Assembly (NCBI GenBank): GCA_039197765.1
Contig: JBCCTX010000004.1
Coordinates: 4,608 to 68,607 of the forward strand
DNA from: JBCCTX01 sp039197765
GTDB taxonomy: Bacteria; Bacteroidota; Bacteroidia; J057
Reading direction: 5' to 3'
Length of the DNA stretch: 64,000 nt
Under the pieces are notes generated by a model. The model saw nothing but the letters and a program-made list of their open reading frames with translations. It was not told the DNA's origin and did not search any database. Below are positions 54,638 through 63,791 of this stretch, one piece after another. Position numbers and translations under genes: made by a program. Within the stretch, counting starts at the first letter, position 1; each line of letters starts with the position of its first letter.

Positions 54638-55836
54638 AACCTGTTACCCACATACGGACCTTCGTAGGCGTGTACGGAATCTTACTGAGCTTATTCGCCT
54701 GTGTAGACCCTATTGATCTGGATATTCCTGAAATTAATTCCTTCTTGGTGGTAGATGGTTTGATAACGGACCTGCCAGGTCCCTATGAAGTAAAACTCTC
54801 TTTAAGTGGTCCTTTGAGTAGTAATGATTTTATCCAAGTTGAAGGGGCAGAAGTCCGAATTGAAGAAGAAAACGGAGTGGTCGAAATCCTGACGGAGGAG
54901 GCCACAGGCCTTTATCGAACTTCTGAAACCGGAATCAGAGGGAGGGCAGGAAATCGATATAAATTGTACATCCGACTTCCAGAGGGTCAGCAATATACCA
55001 CCGACTGGCAACTGCTGAAAGCTGCCCCTCCAATAGAGGAAGTATATTATCAGTTCGAACGCAGAGATCGGCCGGATGGCAGACTGGAAAGGGGGACACA
55101 AATCTATTTGAGTACTGTAGATCCACAAGCACAAACACAATTCTATAGATGGGAATGGGAAGCTACCTGGCTACACGTTGCCCCCTTTTCCTCAGGGTTA
55201 AAATTTCTGGGAAATGATGAAGCAGAGTTTGTGGGCTCTAACACCGTATGTTATAACACCACCCTCAGCTCAAACATAAATATCGGATCCTCACTAGGCA
55301 ATACAAATGACCAAATTTCTGATTTCCCTCTCCTCTTTGTCTCTACTTTCGGTATGGAACTCATGTTCCGCTACAGCATTCTAGTGAAGCAATATGCTTT
55401 GACAGAGGAGGAATATTTTTTCTGGACAAACTTGGAAGAGGCCAATGAAAATTCTGGGAGCCTTTTTGATCGTCAGCCCCAATCGAATACAGGGAATGTA
55501 TTTCGCATGGAAAATGATGCCGAACCCGTTCTAGGATATTTTAGTGCTTCAGGTGTATCTGAAAAACGCTTATTCATTGACCGAACGGAGCTTCCTCGTG
55601 ATGTAAATGTAGGACTGGCCTATACCAATGACTGTTTTACCCGAGCAGATACGCTAACAAAGGAACGAGAGACAGACCAAGATGTATTCAATGCAATCTT
55701 AAGCGGAAGAAAATTTTACGACTTTATACGAGATGCTAATCTAGGGATTTTGGGCTGGGTGTTGGTTCCCTGTGAGTGCTATGACTGTAAGGAGTTAGGA
55801 GGAACTACAGAAATACCCGACTTCTGGCCGCAATAA
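54634..55836 (+). CDS. DUF4249 family lipoprotein, receptor partner
   Basis: Lipobox Cys23 (LSLFAC), then VDPIDLDIPEINSFLVVDGLI, the family start, and an Ig/CNA-like beta segment (about 40-120). At 400 residues it is full length. The C-terminus has Cys residues (PCECYDCKELGG). The start overlaps the TonB-dependent receptor's stop by 4 bp, so expression is coupled. It is expected at the outer membrane as an accessory to the receptor; the ligand is unknown. Confidence 0.9.
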   Translation: MKPVTHIRTFVGVYGILLSLFACVDPIDLDIPEINSFLVVDGLITDLPGPYEVKLSLSGPLSSNDFIQVEGAEVRIEEENGVVEILTEEATGLYRTSETGIRGRAGNRYKLYIRLPEGQQYTTDWQLLKAAPPIEEVYYQFERRDRPDGRLERGTQIYLSTVDPQAQTQFYRWEWEATWLHVAPFSSGLKFLGNDEAEFVGSNTVCYNTTLSSNINIGSSLGNTNDQISDFPLLFVSTFGMELMFRYSILVKQYALTEEEYFFWTNLEEANENSGSLFDRQPQSNTGNVFRMENDAEPVLGYFSASGVSEKRLFIDRTELPRDVNVGLAYTNDCFTRADTLTKERETDQDVFNAILSGRKFYDFIRDANLGILGWVLVPCECYDCKELGGTTEIPDFWPQ

Positions 55837-55851
55837 GACAAAGAACCCCAA

Positions 55852-55859
55852 TAAATTTG
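55852..55859 (+). promoter_or_regulatory. Putative -7 element (TAAATTTG) ahead of the MG2-like gene
   Basis: TAAATTTG matches TANNTTTG exactly, about 40 bp before the GTG start, and there is no TTTG -33 at normal spacing. It could give the two last genes of the run an extra promoter. Confidence 0.35.
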
Positions 55860-55899
55860 GCATTTCTAAAACCCAACCCAATACAAATAGAATATATAC

Positions 55900-57651
55900 G
55901 TGAAAAAGTTCTACTTTCGAATATTATTCTTACTCATCATGGGCATTGTATTGAACTTTTGCCCACTTGCCAGCTATTCACAGGCTTCGTCTTCTCCTCC
56001 TGAAAGAATTTTTGTCCATACAGATAAATCTCTTTATGTCATTGGGGAAACACTCTGGTTTTCCATCTATGTCATACATGCACAGTCTTTCCGTCCCTCC
56101 GACTTTAGCAAAGTAGCTTATTTTGAACTGTTAGATGGCGAATCCAAGCCTATTTTGCAGGAAAAGATTGGGATTTATTCTGGAAGAGGCCAGGGGCAAG
56201 TATTTATCTCACCTGAGATTCCCTCTGGAGTGTATTACTTACGCTCCTACACTGCCCAAATGAAAAATCAGGGGCCTAATAGTTTTTTCGAGCAAGCCAT
56301 ATCTATTGCAAATCCCAATTCCCCTCCTCAGGTTCAGGTCTCTTCCAACAATGAGTCTCCCTCTTCTCAAAATAGACCTCCTACTAGCGCAACTGAGCTG
56401 CTACAACTTGAACTTCCCACAAATTCCTTCTCAAGGCGAGAGAAAGTCCCATTTACACTCACCCAATCTGGTAAAAATGGGGAGCAAGAAACTATCTCTT
56501 TATCTGTTTCCATTTATCAAGTGGATTCAACTCTATATTTTCCCAGAAAGCATATAACGACCTTTTCCTCTCCAGATAAAGACTCCTCAATACCTTCCTC
56601 CTCCTACCCTCCTGAGAATTTCACCCAAGTACTCCGGGGAAAAATTGGTCCAGTACCCGATACAACTCCTGTTTTTCTGAGTTTTCCCGGTAAAGCTGCA
56701 GAAATCTACGAAGTCTCACTGCAAAAGACGGGAGAATTTTCCTTACCTCTCTCCCCAAAGGTCGCATCTAATGATATGGTTTTTTGGTCTCCGGTAGATG
56801 ACCTTAGCGAAACGCCCATTGAAATCTATTCTCCTTACAGCCAGGAATCCCTCCTTATGTCCCCAATAACCTTTCCAGATTCCTCCTGGCGGAAATTAAT
56901 GGAAGCCTACTTATACCATGCACAAATTGGAAACTTATACCTACCTCAAAGCCAAATCAGAGGAGCACCAAGCAAAGAAGTACCCTATCAATTGCCTTTC
57001 TATGGCGTCCCCAGGTACGCCTACCGATTGGATGAATATACCCGCTTTCCCAAGTTAGAAGAAGTTTTCCTCGAATACATTCGATTTGGGTTGAAGCGAA
57101 AAATTGGAAACAAACGCTATATTTTCCTTTGGGATGAATACGTCAATGCCGCTTCCATGGGTAATTCTATCCCTTTCAGCCAACCTGCTCTCTCCATGAT
57201 CGATGGAATCCCGGTCAAGGATCCAGAATTCATTTGGGATTTTGACGTGCTCAAGGTAGAACAAATTGACCTGGTCACGAAGCTATTCCTGCTAGGAGAC
57301 TATCCTTTTTTCGGGATTGCCAATTTTATTACTTACGATCACAATTTTGGAGGGGAAAGTCTACCAAACTATGTGGTACGTAAATCCTGGCAGGGCCTAC
57401 TCCCTGCTAAGGAATTCTACTCCCCAGAATATGAAGAAGCAAACCCAAACCGAGGGGCTACCCCTGATTTCCGAAACACCCTGTATTGGGAGCCCTTACT
57501 CAATATGAATCAAGCTCAAGAGGAAATTTCCTTCTGGACATCTGATGCGGAAGGAATGTATAAAATTGAAGTTAATGGGCTCACGAGCGAAGGAATTCCT
57601 GTTTATATTGAAGAATATTTTACCGTGACATCCAGTAGAACCTATGAATAA
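55900..57651 (+). CDS. MG2/macroglobulin-like secreted protein
   Basis: It starts at GTG; no nearby ATG serves the N-terminal signal peptide (FYFRILFLLIMGIVLNFCPLASYSQ). Residues 35-60 (RIFVHTDKSLYVIGETLWFSIYV) are the hallmark of MG2 domains in Bacteroidota TonB-linked proteins, and GVYYLRSYTAQMKNQG completes the first domain. A second Ig-like domain (RREKVPFTLTQSGKNG) follows. The last 150 residues have FALPLYGV-type strands. The role of such proteins is not established; they occur beside TonB receptors. The next gene overlaps its end by 8 bp. Confidence 0.7.
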   Translation: MKKFYFRILFLLIMGIVLNFCPLASYSQASSSPPERIFVHTDKSLYVIGETLWFSIYVIHAQSFRPSDFSKVAYFELLDGESKPILQEKIGIYSGRGQGQVFISPEIPSGVYYLRSYTAQMKNQGPNSFFEQAISIANPNSPPQVQVSSNNESPSSQNRPPTSATELLQLELPTNSFSRREKVPFTLTQSGKNGEQETISLSVSIYQVDSTLYFPRKHITTFSSPDKDSSIPSSSYPPENFTQVLRGKIGPVPDTTPVFLSFPGKAAEIYEVSLQKTGEFSLPLSPKVASNDMVFWSPVDDLSETPIEIYSPYSQESLLMSPITFPDSSWRKLMEAYLYHAQIGNLYLPQSQIRGAPSKEVPYQLPFYGVPRYAYRLDEYTRFPKLEEVFLEYIRFGLKRKIGNKRYIFLWDEYVNAASMGNSIPFSQPALSMIDGIPVKDPEFIWDFDVLKVEQIDLVTKLFLLGDYPFFGIANFITYDHNFGGESLPNYVVRKSWQGLLPAKEFYSPEYEEANPNRGATPDFRNTLYWEPLLNMNQAQEEISFWTSDAEGMYKIEVNGLTSEGIPVYIEEYFTVTSSRTYE

Positions 57652-58384
57652 GTTCGTATACTTTCCCAATTTATTCGAATTACAAAGGTACCAGCAAGCC
57701 TTCTTTTTCCTTATTTTATGGGTAGGTTGCTCGGTTTCCTATGGTCAAGACGCTGCCAGTAATGTACAGATGGCGATACTGGAAAAAGGAAAGATTTACG
57801 GATATGTATACCCAAGGGTGCGGGGAGAATATCTTTTGAAGAGTAAGCCAGATGCTGGTAAATTGACTTATGAAGACCTTCCTTTCGTAGGACTTACCCT
57901 CACCTATGACATGTATAACGACTTAGTTTTCTTAGCTTCTATCGGAAAGAGGGGAAACCGGTACCTGATCCTCAATTCACACAAGTTAACAGAATTCTGG
58001 ATCGACGATAGGCACTTTTATAACCTTGCGGAAAGCCGAGATTCCCTACGAATGCCTCCTGGATACTACCAGTTGGTATATAAAAAGGATCAAACGAAAA
58101 TTTGGAAAAAATGGTGTATAAAAAGGAATCGCTATGCCTCCAGTATTGCATCCGCAGATGGCGGGCAGAAACCTTTTAAGTTTGTTCCAGTCCATAGGTA
58201 TTATTTGGTGAGGGAAGAAGGCATCGCAGAAATCAACAAGAAAAAGGAGCTTCTTATAGCGTTAGGAGAGGAATCTAGGGTAAAGCCCTTTTTAAAATCT
58301 AATCGAATCAAGCTAAAAAACCCACAGAGTGACGTGTATTCAAAAGAACTTGTCAAGGTTATGGATTTTCACTTAAATCCTTAA
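57644..58384 (+). CDS. Secreted protein of unknown function, downstream of MG2-like gene
   Basis: A 246-residue protein with an internal signal-like stretch (FFFLILWVGCSVSYGQ, about residues 20-36), then a basic, Lys/Tyr-rich body with KYRYV-type strands. No family recognised. Its 8-bp overlap with the upstream gene makes it part of the same translational unit. The first Met may be a few codons early. Confidence 0.5.
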   Translation: MNKFVYFPNLFELQRYQQAFFFLILWVGCSVSYGQDAASNVQMAILEKGKIYGYVYPRVRGEYLLKSKPDAGKLTYEDLPFVGLTLTYDMYNDLVFLASIGKRGNRYLILNSHKLTEFWIDDRHFYNLAESRDSLRMPPGYYQLVYKKDQTKIWKKWCIKRNRYASSIASADGGQKPFKFVPVHRYYLVREEGIAEINKKKELLIALGEESRVKPFLKSNRIKLKNPQSDVYSKELVKVMDFHLNP

Positions 58385-58417
58385 GGAATACCTATTGGCG
58401 CTGATAGATGCCTCATT

Positions 58418-59172
58418 TCAACGAATATTTCCCCCCACCGGAAGCCCACTGGGTACAGATTCGGGCTCACTTTTATCGAAACCGTTGTCATTTAACGCCT
58501 TGAGAAATGAAATAATGGAAGACATATCCTTTACTTTCAAATCTATCTCCTTAATAAGAGGGTCCAACTCTCCCTTACTTAGGTGTGGATTCCGCATTTT
58601 GCCAGCCGCAATATCCTCATAAAACTCTAACACGCGTTTGAGGGTAGGCAAGCTCCCATTGTGCATATATGGACCTGTATATCGAAGATTTCGTAGGCTA
58701 GGGGTTCGAAAGGCGAAGGAACTGTCAATCCCCATATCAGGAAATCCCAGTTTAGGATTGGGAGGGCTTCCCAGTATGTGTTTCTGGTAATCGGAAAACA
58801 TAAGGGTATATCGTTGGGTTTTCGAAAGGACCTTTTGCTTCCCAGCCCATGACCGTTTACGCCTACGGAAATATCCTTGTTTTCCGCAAACCCAAGGGAG
58901 GGATGGTGACAGCTAGCACAGGCCACATCTTTATTCCCAGAGAGAATCGGGTCAAAGAATAACAATTTACCTAAGCGAATTTTAGCCTCGGTAGGCAGGT
59001 TATCCGCTGGATGCTTTACCGCCTCGGGAAGAGCAGAAAAATGTGCAAGCGAATCTATCAGGTTTCACTTGCGTTGGGCACTGCTTGGTCTTTTGGAGTG
59101 GGGCTGCTTGGGAGCTTCTGTACATCCAACCATACAGAAGATGCAAAGGAACAATATCCCGTTCGCTTTCCT
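58418..59172 (-). pseudogene. Decayed di-heme cytochrome c peroxidase (MauG/CcpA type)
   Basis: The minus strand reads a lipoprotein-like N-terminus (LCIFCMVGCTEAP), an in-frame TGA at 59065-59067, then LPTEAKIRLGKLLFFDPILS, and the first heme motif CASCH with HPSLGFAENKD and GVNGHGLGSK. After that the frame changes near 58803. The second frame starts exactly at MFSDYQKHILG, which in the family follows the second CxxCH, and runs on through FAFRTPSLRN, TGPYMHNGSLPTL and a normal end. About 150-250 residues, including the second heme site, are missing. The protein cannot work as a di-heme peroxidase. Confidence 0.8.
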
Positions 59173-59415
59173 GTTGAGATGAAAAGCCTTTATTACAAAA
59201 AGGAATATGGAGTTAAATTTCATCAATAGCCTACCCAGTACATACTATCCCGTGGAGAACCATGCTGATTTTACAGATATATTTTCTCTAAAACAAAAAG
59301 CTATTTATTCAATTTACTGGTGTTTTGGATACTGAAACCGTATTGGAAACTTCGGGATTGGTAATGGGCTTAGGCATCATCTATCGGAGTAGGAAGTACT
59401 GACTCCATCCATTAA

Positions 59416-60678
59416 TCAAACTGCTGTCACAGGGTTGAAACGCTGGAGGAAATCTGGGGCAATCTCAATCCCTAAACCCGGACCAGTAGGTACTTGTACC
59501 ACTCCATTTTCACTCGTGAGGTCAGAGCTATCACTAGATAAGGGCAAGTTCTTGTTGAATCCTTTAAACTCGTGATAAGGGCCTGCATTAGGCACCGCAG
59601 AGACGAAGTGCATCATGTAGAGGTAACCCAAGCCAGACCCACTAATATGGGGTGTACATTCCTTTCCCAAAGCTGCTGCCATTCGAGCAACTTTCATTGA
59701 GCGGATCATCCCTCCAAAGTAAAACAAATCGGGTTGGACGATTTGCAGGGCATCGTTTGCAATCAACCAACGAAATTGGCGTAAACTAGGCTCCTGCTCT
59801 CCTCCGGCAATCGGGATTGTTAAGGAATCTGCTACTTCCAAGGTCTCTTCATACCAATCAAAAGGAACAGGCTCTTCGTAAAAATCATAGGCGTATTCCT
59901 CCATAAGTTTTCCGATACGAATAGCTTCCGATGGGGTATAAGAACCATTAGAATCTGCATAAATAGTCATATCTGGACCAAAAGTTTCACGAACTAAGGG
60001 AATGAGCTTTTCTGTCCTCCCGGAGGGAAATTCTTGGTTCTTTGACATTCTCCCTCCCACTTTGAATTTCAGGGCCCTGGCTTGAGCCTTTTCTACCTGG
60101 GCCTGTATGCCTTGTAGGGATTCTTGTGCGGTTTGGCCTCGAAAATTATTGGCCTGATATACGGCAATATGAGTGTGATGAATGTCTCCAATCAATTCTC
60201 CTATGGAGACCCCTCTGATCTTACCCAGCATATCCAAAAGGGCAAACTCAATAGTAGCTAAAGGAACCCAAAGGGCAAGGTTCTGTAATTTATAATTGCT
60301 CTTGAAAACATAGACCTCATCCAAAAGGCTTTCCAACTCTCTAGCATCTTTTCTCAAAAAAAAGGGTTGTAAGCGGGTGAGAAAGATGGGATACAAGGAC
60401 TGCATTTGCATATGGTTAGAAACACATATACCCTCAGCCCCTCTGGTACTCTTTACCCTGCAGATGAATTGATTTTCATACCGCAAGAGTTCTAAGGAAT
60501 CAATGAGAACAGGGGTTGAAAATAATTGCTTTTTCAAGATAGGATGACTAAGCACCTCATCGAGTACTGTATACCTATTTTCCAGAATCTCCTTCTTAGA
60601 CTCTGGGCCTTCACAAGCCCCTAAAAAGAGGCTAGCGGGTAAAATTCCTTTGACAAAATTTCTTCTCGGAATGGGCAT
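59416..60678 (-). CDS. Enolase-superfamily (mandelate racemase/muconate lactonizing) Tat-exported enzyme
   Basis: A Tat signal (PRRNFVKG) and a possible lipobox (FLGAC, Cys22) begin the protein. The capping and barrel domains are complete: LKFKVGG (KxK, catalytic Lys), DSNGSY (metal Asp), YEEPVP and GGEQEP (metal Glu), and PHISG (base His). Members abstract the alpha-proton of a carboxylate, as in sugar-acid dehydratases and dipeptide epimerases. The exact substrate is not evident. It is divergent from the GH5 gene with only about 59 bp between the chosen starts. Being exported, it may act on extracellular sugar acids. Confidence 0.85.
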   Translation of the reverse strand: MPIPRRNFVKGILPASLFLGACEGPESKKEILENRYTVLDEVLSHPILKKQLFSTPVLIDSLELLRYENQFICRVKSTRGAEGICVSNHMQMQSLYPIFLTRLQPFFLRKDARELESLLDEVYVFKSNYKLQNLALWVPLATIEFALLDMLGKIRGVSIGELIGDIHHTHIAVYQANNFRGQTAQESLQGIQAQVEKAQARALKFKVGGRMSKNQEFPSGRTEKLIPLVRETFGPDMTIYADSNGSYTPSEAIRIGKLMEEYAYDFYEEPVPFDWYEETLEVADSLTIPIAGGEQEPSLRQFRWLIANDALQIVQPDLFYFGGMIRSMKVARMAAALGKECTPHISGSGLGYLYMMHFVSAVPNAGPYHEFKGFNKNLPLSSDSSDLTSENGVVQVPTGPGLGIEIAPDFLQRFNPVTAV

Positions 60679-60737
60679 AGAAGAAATTAATACAAAAAAT
60701 GGTACATTCTAAATATAACTTTACTCAAATCATTTCT

Positions 60738-61901
60738 ATGCCATTAGCACCGACTACCTCTGATCGCAGAACCTTCCTCAAACAGAGTGGCTTGCTTACG
60801 TCTGCCGCTTTGCTAGGTACCTCTTCCCTATTTTCTCACCCTCCTAAACTCTTAGGGAACCCACTCCCCAGATGGAAAGGCTTCAATCTGCTAGATTTCT
60901 TTTCTCCCGATCCTAGCAGCGCACGAGAAGCAACCCAGGAAGAATACTTCAAATGGATGGCCGATTGGGGCTTTGACTTCGTACGCATTCCCATGGCCTA
61001 TCCCTCCTATGTGAAGTTTGACCGCTCCCAACCCATTAGTCCTAAGCGAGTACGCAAAATGGATAAGCGAGCTGTAGAAAAGGTAGAGACCCTCGTATAT
61101 TTGGCAAACAAATACAACCTTCACGTAAGCCTAAACCTCCACCGAGCACCGGGTTTTTGTGTCAATGCAGGTTTTGAAGAACCTTACAATCTCTGGCAAG
61201 ATGAGGAAGCTATGGAGGACTTTGTATACCATTGGAAGTTTTGGGCCAAGCGCTTCAAAAACGTTTCCCCGCGTTTACTCAGTTTTGACTTACTGAATGA
61301 GCCCTGCACCCGAGAGGACATGAATGACCAGCATTCCAAGCGAGGAGCGATTCCAGGAGAAAAATATAGGGAAATGGCTATGCGCACTTCAGAAGCCATC
61401 CGAAAGGTTACGCCAGGACGCCTAATCGTTGCGGACGGCAACAACGTAGGCCGAGAGGTTATTCCCGAGATTACTGACCTCAATATTGCGCAAAGCTGTA
61501 GGGGCTACAACCCGGGAATTATCTCCCATTATAAGGCGCCCTGGGCCTTCAAAGATCCTGAAAACCTGCCTACTCCTGTATGGCCTGGTCAGGTCGGCGA
61601 CCAATACCTCAGTCGTGCTATGTTGGAAGAAATGTACCAACCCTGGATCGAACTCGCGAATGCCGGGGTGGGCGTCCACTGCGGAGAATGCGGCTGCTGG
61701 AACAAAACACCCCATGCTGTTTTTCTAGCATGGTTTGAAGATGTGCTAGATATTTTGACCGATAATGGGATTGGCTATGCCCTCTGGGAATTCAAAGGAA
61801 GTTTTGGCCTAATCGATTCCGGTCGAGAGGACATAGAATACGAGGATTGGTATGGCCATAAGCTAGATCGTAAGTTGTTGGAATTATTGATGAAATATTA
61901 A
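60738..61901 (+). CDS. Glycoside hydrolase family 5 (cellulase-like), Tat-exported
   Basis: The start at MPLAPTTSDRRTFLK gives a Tat signal (RRTFLKQ); a longer start would shorten the divergent promoter gap to 20 bp. The 387-residue enzyme has RIPMAYPSYV, HVSLNLHRAPGF, the acid/base Glu in DLLNEP near residue 189 and the nucleophile Glu in GVHCGECGCW near 316. These are GH5 signatures for beta-glucan or mannan cleavage; the subfamily cannot be called. It ends over a PIN-toxin remnant on the other strand. Confidence 0.88.
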   Translation: MPLAPTTSDRRTFLKQSGLLTSAALLGTSSLFSHPPKLLGNPLPRWKGFNLLDFFSPDPSSAREATQEEYFKWMADWGFDFVRIPMAYPSYVKFDRSQPISPKRVRKMDKRAVEKVETLVYLANKYNLHVSLNLHRAPGFCVNAGFEEPYNLWQDEEAMEDFVYHWKFWAKRFKNVSPRLLSFDLLNEPCTREDMNDQHSKRGAIPGEKYREMAMRTSEAIRKVTPGRLIVADGNNVGREVIPEITDLNIAQSCRGYNPGIISHYKAPWAFKDPENLPTPVWPGQVGDQYLSRAMLEEMYQPWIELANAGVGVHCGECGCWNKTPHAVFLAWFEDVLDILTDNGIGYALWEFKGSFGLIDSGREDIEYEDWYGHKLDRKLLELLMKY

Positions 61902-62015
61902 CACCAGCTCATGGGTACAAACTAGTCCTTATTCGATCAGCGTAGGGAGGATAGGATCTCCTTTATTGGAGTACTCGATCCATATGGAAGTGTCTACTGG
62001 GACCTTCCGTATCAT
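61899..62015 (-). pseudogene. Remnant of a VapC-like PIN-domain toxin gene
   Basis: The minus strand starts at an ATG (62013-62015) with PVDTSIWIEYSNKGDPIL, the N-terminal PIN motif including its first acidic residue (VDTSIWIEY). A TAA at 61929-61931 then breaks the frame, but the same frame continues as GLVCTHELVL, which matches the next PIN segment (the GLVYTHPFV-type stretch). The rest is lost against the GH5 gene. The preceding frame ends LRGRK just before the ATG (ATGA overlap), as an antitoxin gene would, though that piece is too short to claim. Confidence 0.6.
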
Positions 62016-62072
62016 TTTCGACCCCTTAATGAATCAAAATCTATACTAATTCCCAGGTGATACCTAAGGAAT

Positions 62073-63638
62073 TCACCTCTTTCGTTCTCTCCTATACCGC
62101 TCAAACAAAGTCTCTCCCTCAATAGGCCAAAATTCAAATGGAGGCATTTCATAGGTATCCGGCAGGGAGCTTTTAAAGGTTTGAAAATCCGTTTCACCAA
62201 AATCCATATTCATAAATTCATAGATCTGATTCATCAAGGTAGAATCGGCAAAAATCAGCGCCCTTTTGGCATTGTGAAACCCACGTTTGACTGTGATCAA
62301 ATGGCCATTTTCCAGATACTCCATGAGGAAGGTCGCATTCTCATAAGGGGTACTCATATCCATATCCCCTTGGATCAGAAGTGTGGGAATGTCATGGCTT
62401 TTATGTTGGCGAAATTCTGCTGGTACTTTGGGTGCAGGACAGATATCTCTGGTAGATACGTAATGGCTATTAATCTCGCCTAGCCATCTTCTCGATGGAC
62501 GGCTATTGAGGATTGCTTCCCTTTCTGGCGAAATTCCCAGGCTGTTGTTGAACAAGGGATTGATCATCCGGGAGGTAGAGTTGTAGATACGACCTTGGGA
62601 AATAGAGGCCAAAGAACTGTATTCCCCTTGGTACAACTCCATGATGTACTTGGGCCAGGATTCTATCTCCGCATGGTAACTTCTCACCCTGGGATAGGTG
62701 AGGCAATACCGCAGGTCATCAGCCCCGACTGCCACATCCATTTCTTCTCCATCAATTGTGAGGCGGGCATACTGAGGCGTTTTCTCTAAACGCTCTATCA
62801 CGGCAGTAAAGGCTTCCAACAAGCCACCTTCAGGTAAGTATTGGGCAATAGCTTCATCTGCTCTCGCGTAAGTATCTATCGTCTCGAATACCTTCCAAAT
62901 ACCCTCAGGGTCATCGTAATTGTGGTCCAAGGGTTCTACCCCTGAAAAAAGCGCTCGATCTACCCGTTCGGGATACCGTTGCATATACCCAAGTCCCCAT
63001 TGTGAGGCAAAGCTATTTCCAATGAGGGCTATTTTCTTATACCCCAACTGCTTCCTCACGGCCTCGATATCGTCTACAAAATGAAAGATGTCATATCCTG
63101 CTAGGTCCATCCCTTTATCGGTATAGGCGTTAATGTGTTGAGCATAGGCTTCCCTCCGATTGCGATTCATCAGGGCTAAATCTAGCGGTTGATCTAGTTT
63201 ACCCCCATTTTTCCATCGGTAGATAAACTCCCTTGGCGGTAAGCCCGGACTGTCCGAATTACCTCGTTGGTTAATCAGTAGCACATCCCGCTTTTGGTTG
63301 ACAAAATTGAGCTCATACCTCCAAGCTTCGGCACGAGAGCCATCGTAAAATACCTCTACAGCATAAGGTTCCCCAGGCCCTGCGCCCAAAAAAACCACAG
63401 GAGCCAACGTACTTTTTTCCCTTGCAGGAAAACGGAAGAAGTGGAGCGCAATCTTTCTACTATCTGCCTTATTCCTATTTTCTGGGACAAACATAAGGTT
63501 TTCAGTCCCCTCAAATCGCCAGTCGTCATCTTCAATAACTACCGGTTGGGAAATGATTTCAGCGCTAGGCACTAGCTGTTGGGCGGACAAGCTGTAATAA
63601 GCAAGCAATAGCCCCGTAAATAAGATGATGTACTTCAT
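62073..63638 (-). CDS. Secreted alpha/beta hydrolase, tripeptidyl-aminopeptidase-like
   Basis: A signal peptide (YIILFTGLLLAYYSLSAQ) and a 521-residue body: VVFLGAGPGEPY (oxyanion region), DVLLINQRGNSDSPG, the nucleophile elbow IGNSFASQ with Ser near residue 210, IQGDMDMSTP with the acid and RGFHNA with the His. The order and the insertion between residues 250 and 400 resemble the SCO7095/tripeptidyl aminopeptidase family, which releases short peptides from N-termini. Substrate not proven. It lies alone on the minus strand. Confidence 0.75.
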   Translation of the reverse strand: MKYIILFTGLLLAYYSLSAQQLVPSAEIISQPVVIEDDDWRFEGTENLMFVPENRNKADSRKIALHFFRFPAREKSTLAPVVFLGAGPGEPYAVEVFYDGSRAEAWRYELNFVNQKRDVLLINQRGNSDSPGLPPREFIYRWKNGGKLDQPLDLALMNRNRREAYAQHINAYTDKGMDLAGYDIFHFVDDIEAVRKQLGYKKIALIGNSFASQWGLGYMQRYPERVDRALFSGVEPLDHNYDDPEGIWKVFETIDTYARADEAIAQYLPEGGLLEAFTAVIERLEKTPQYARLTIDGEEMDVAVGADDLRYCLTYPRVRSYHAEIESWPKYIMELYQGEYSSLASISQGRIYNSTSRMINPLFNNSLGISPEREAILNSRPSRRWLGEINSHYVSTRDICPAPKVPAEFRQHKSHDIPTLLIQGDMDMSTPYENATFLMEYLENGHLITVKRGFHNAKRALIFADSTLMNQIYEFMNMDFGETDFQTFKSSLPDTYEMPPFEFWPIEGETLFERYRRERKR

Positions 63639-63791
63639 GAATGTGTTGTTTTATGAAACTCAAATGGGTAAAAGATCAATAGGTTTCACAAAACTATTCC
63701 ACAGCTAGGGGGATTACTTGTAAAATTGGGACAGGGAAAATAGGGCAAACGCACCAAATTAAAGATTAAGAAAAAAGGTTAGCTTTATTAG

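Noticed and set aside
59065..59067. In-frame TGA in the peroxidase as selenocysteine
   Set aside because: No nearby SECIS-like structure is apparent, and a later frame change plus large deletion shows decay.
59011..59229. 72-codon plus-strand frame
   Set aside because: It lies antisense to the leader of the peroxidase remnant, which explains the sequence better.
62012..62200. 62-codon minus-strand frame ending in LRGRK as a complete antitoxin
   Set aside because: Most of it overlaps the hydrolase C-terminus out of frame; only the last residues might be an antitoxin tail.
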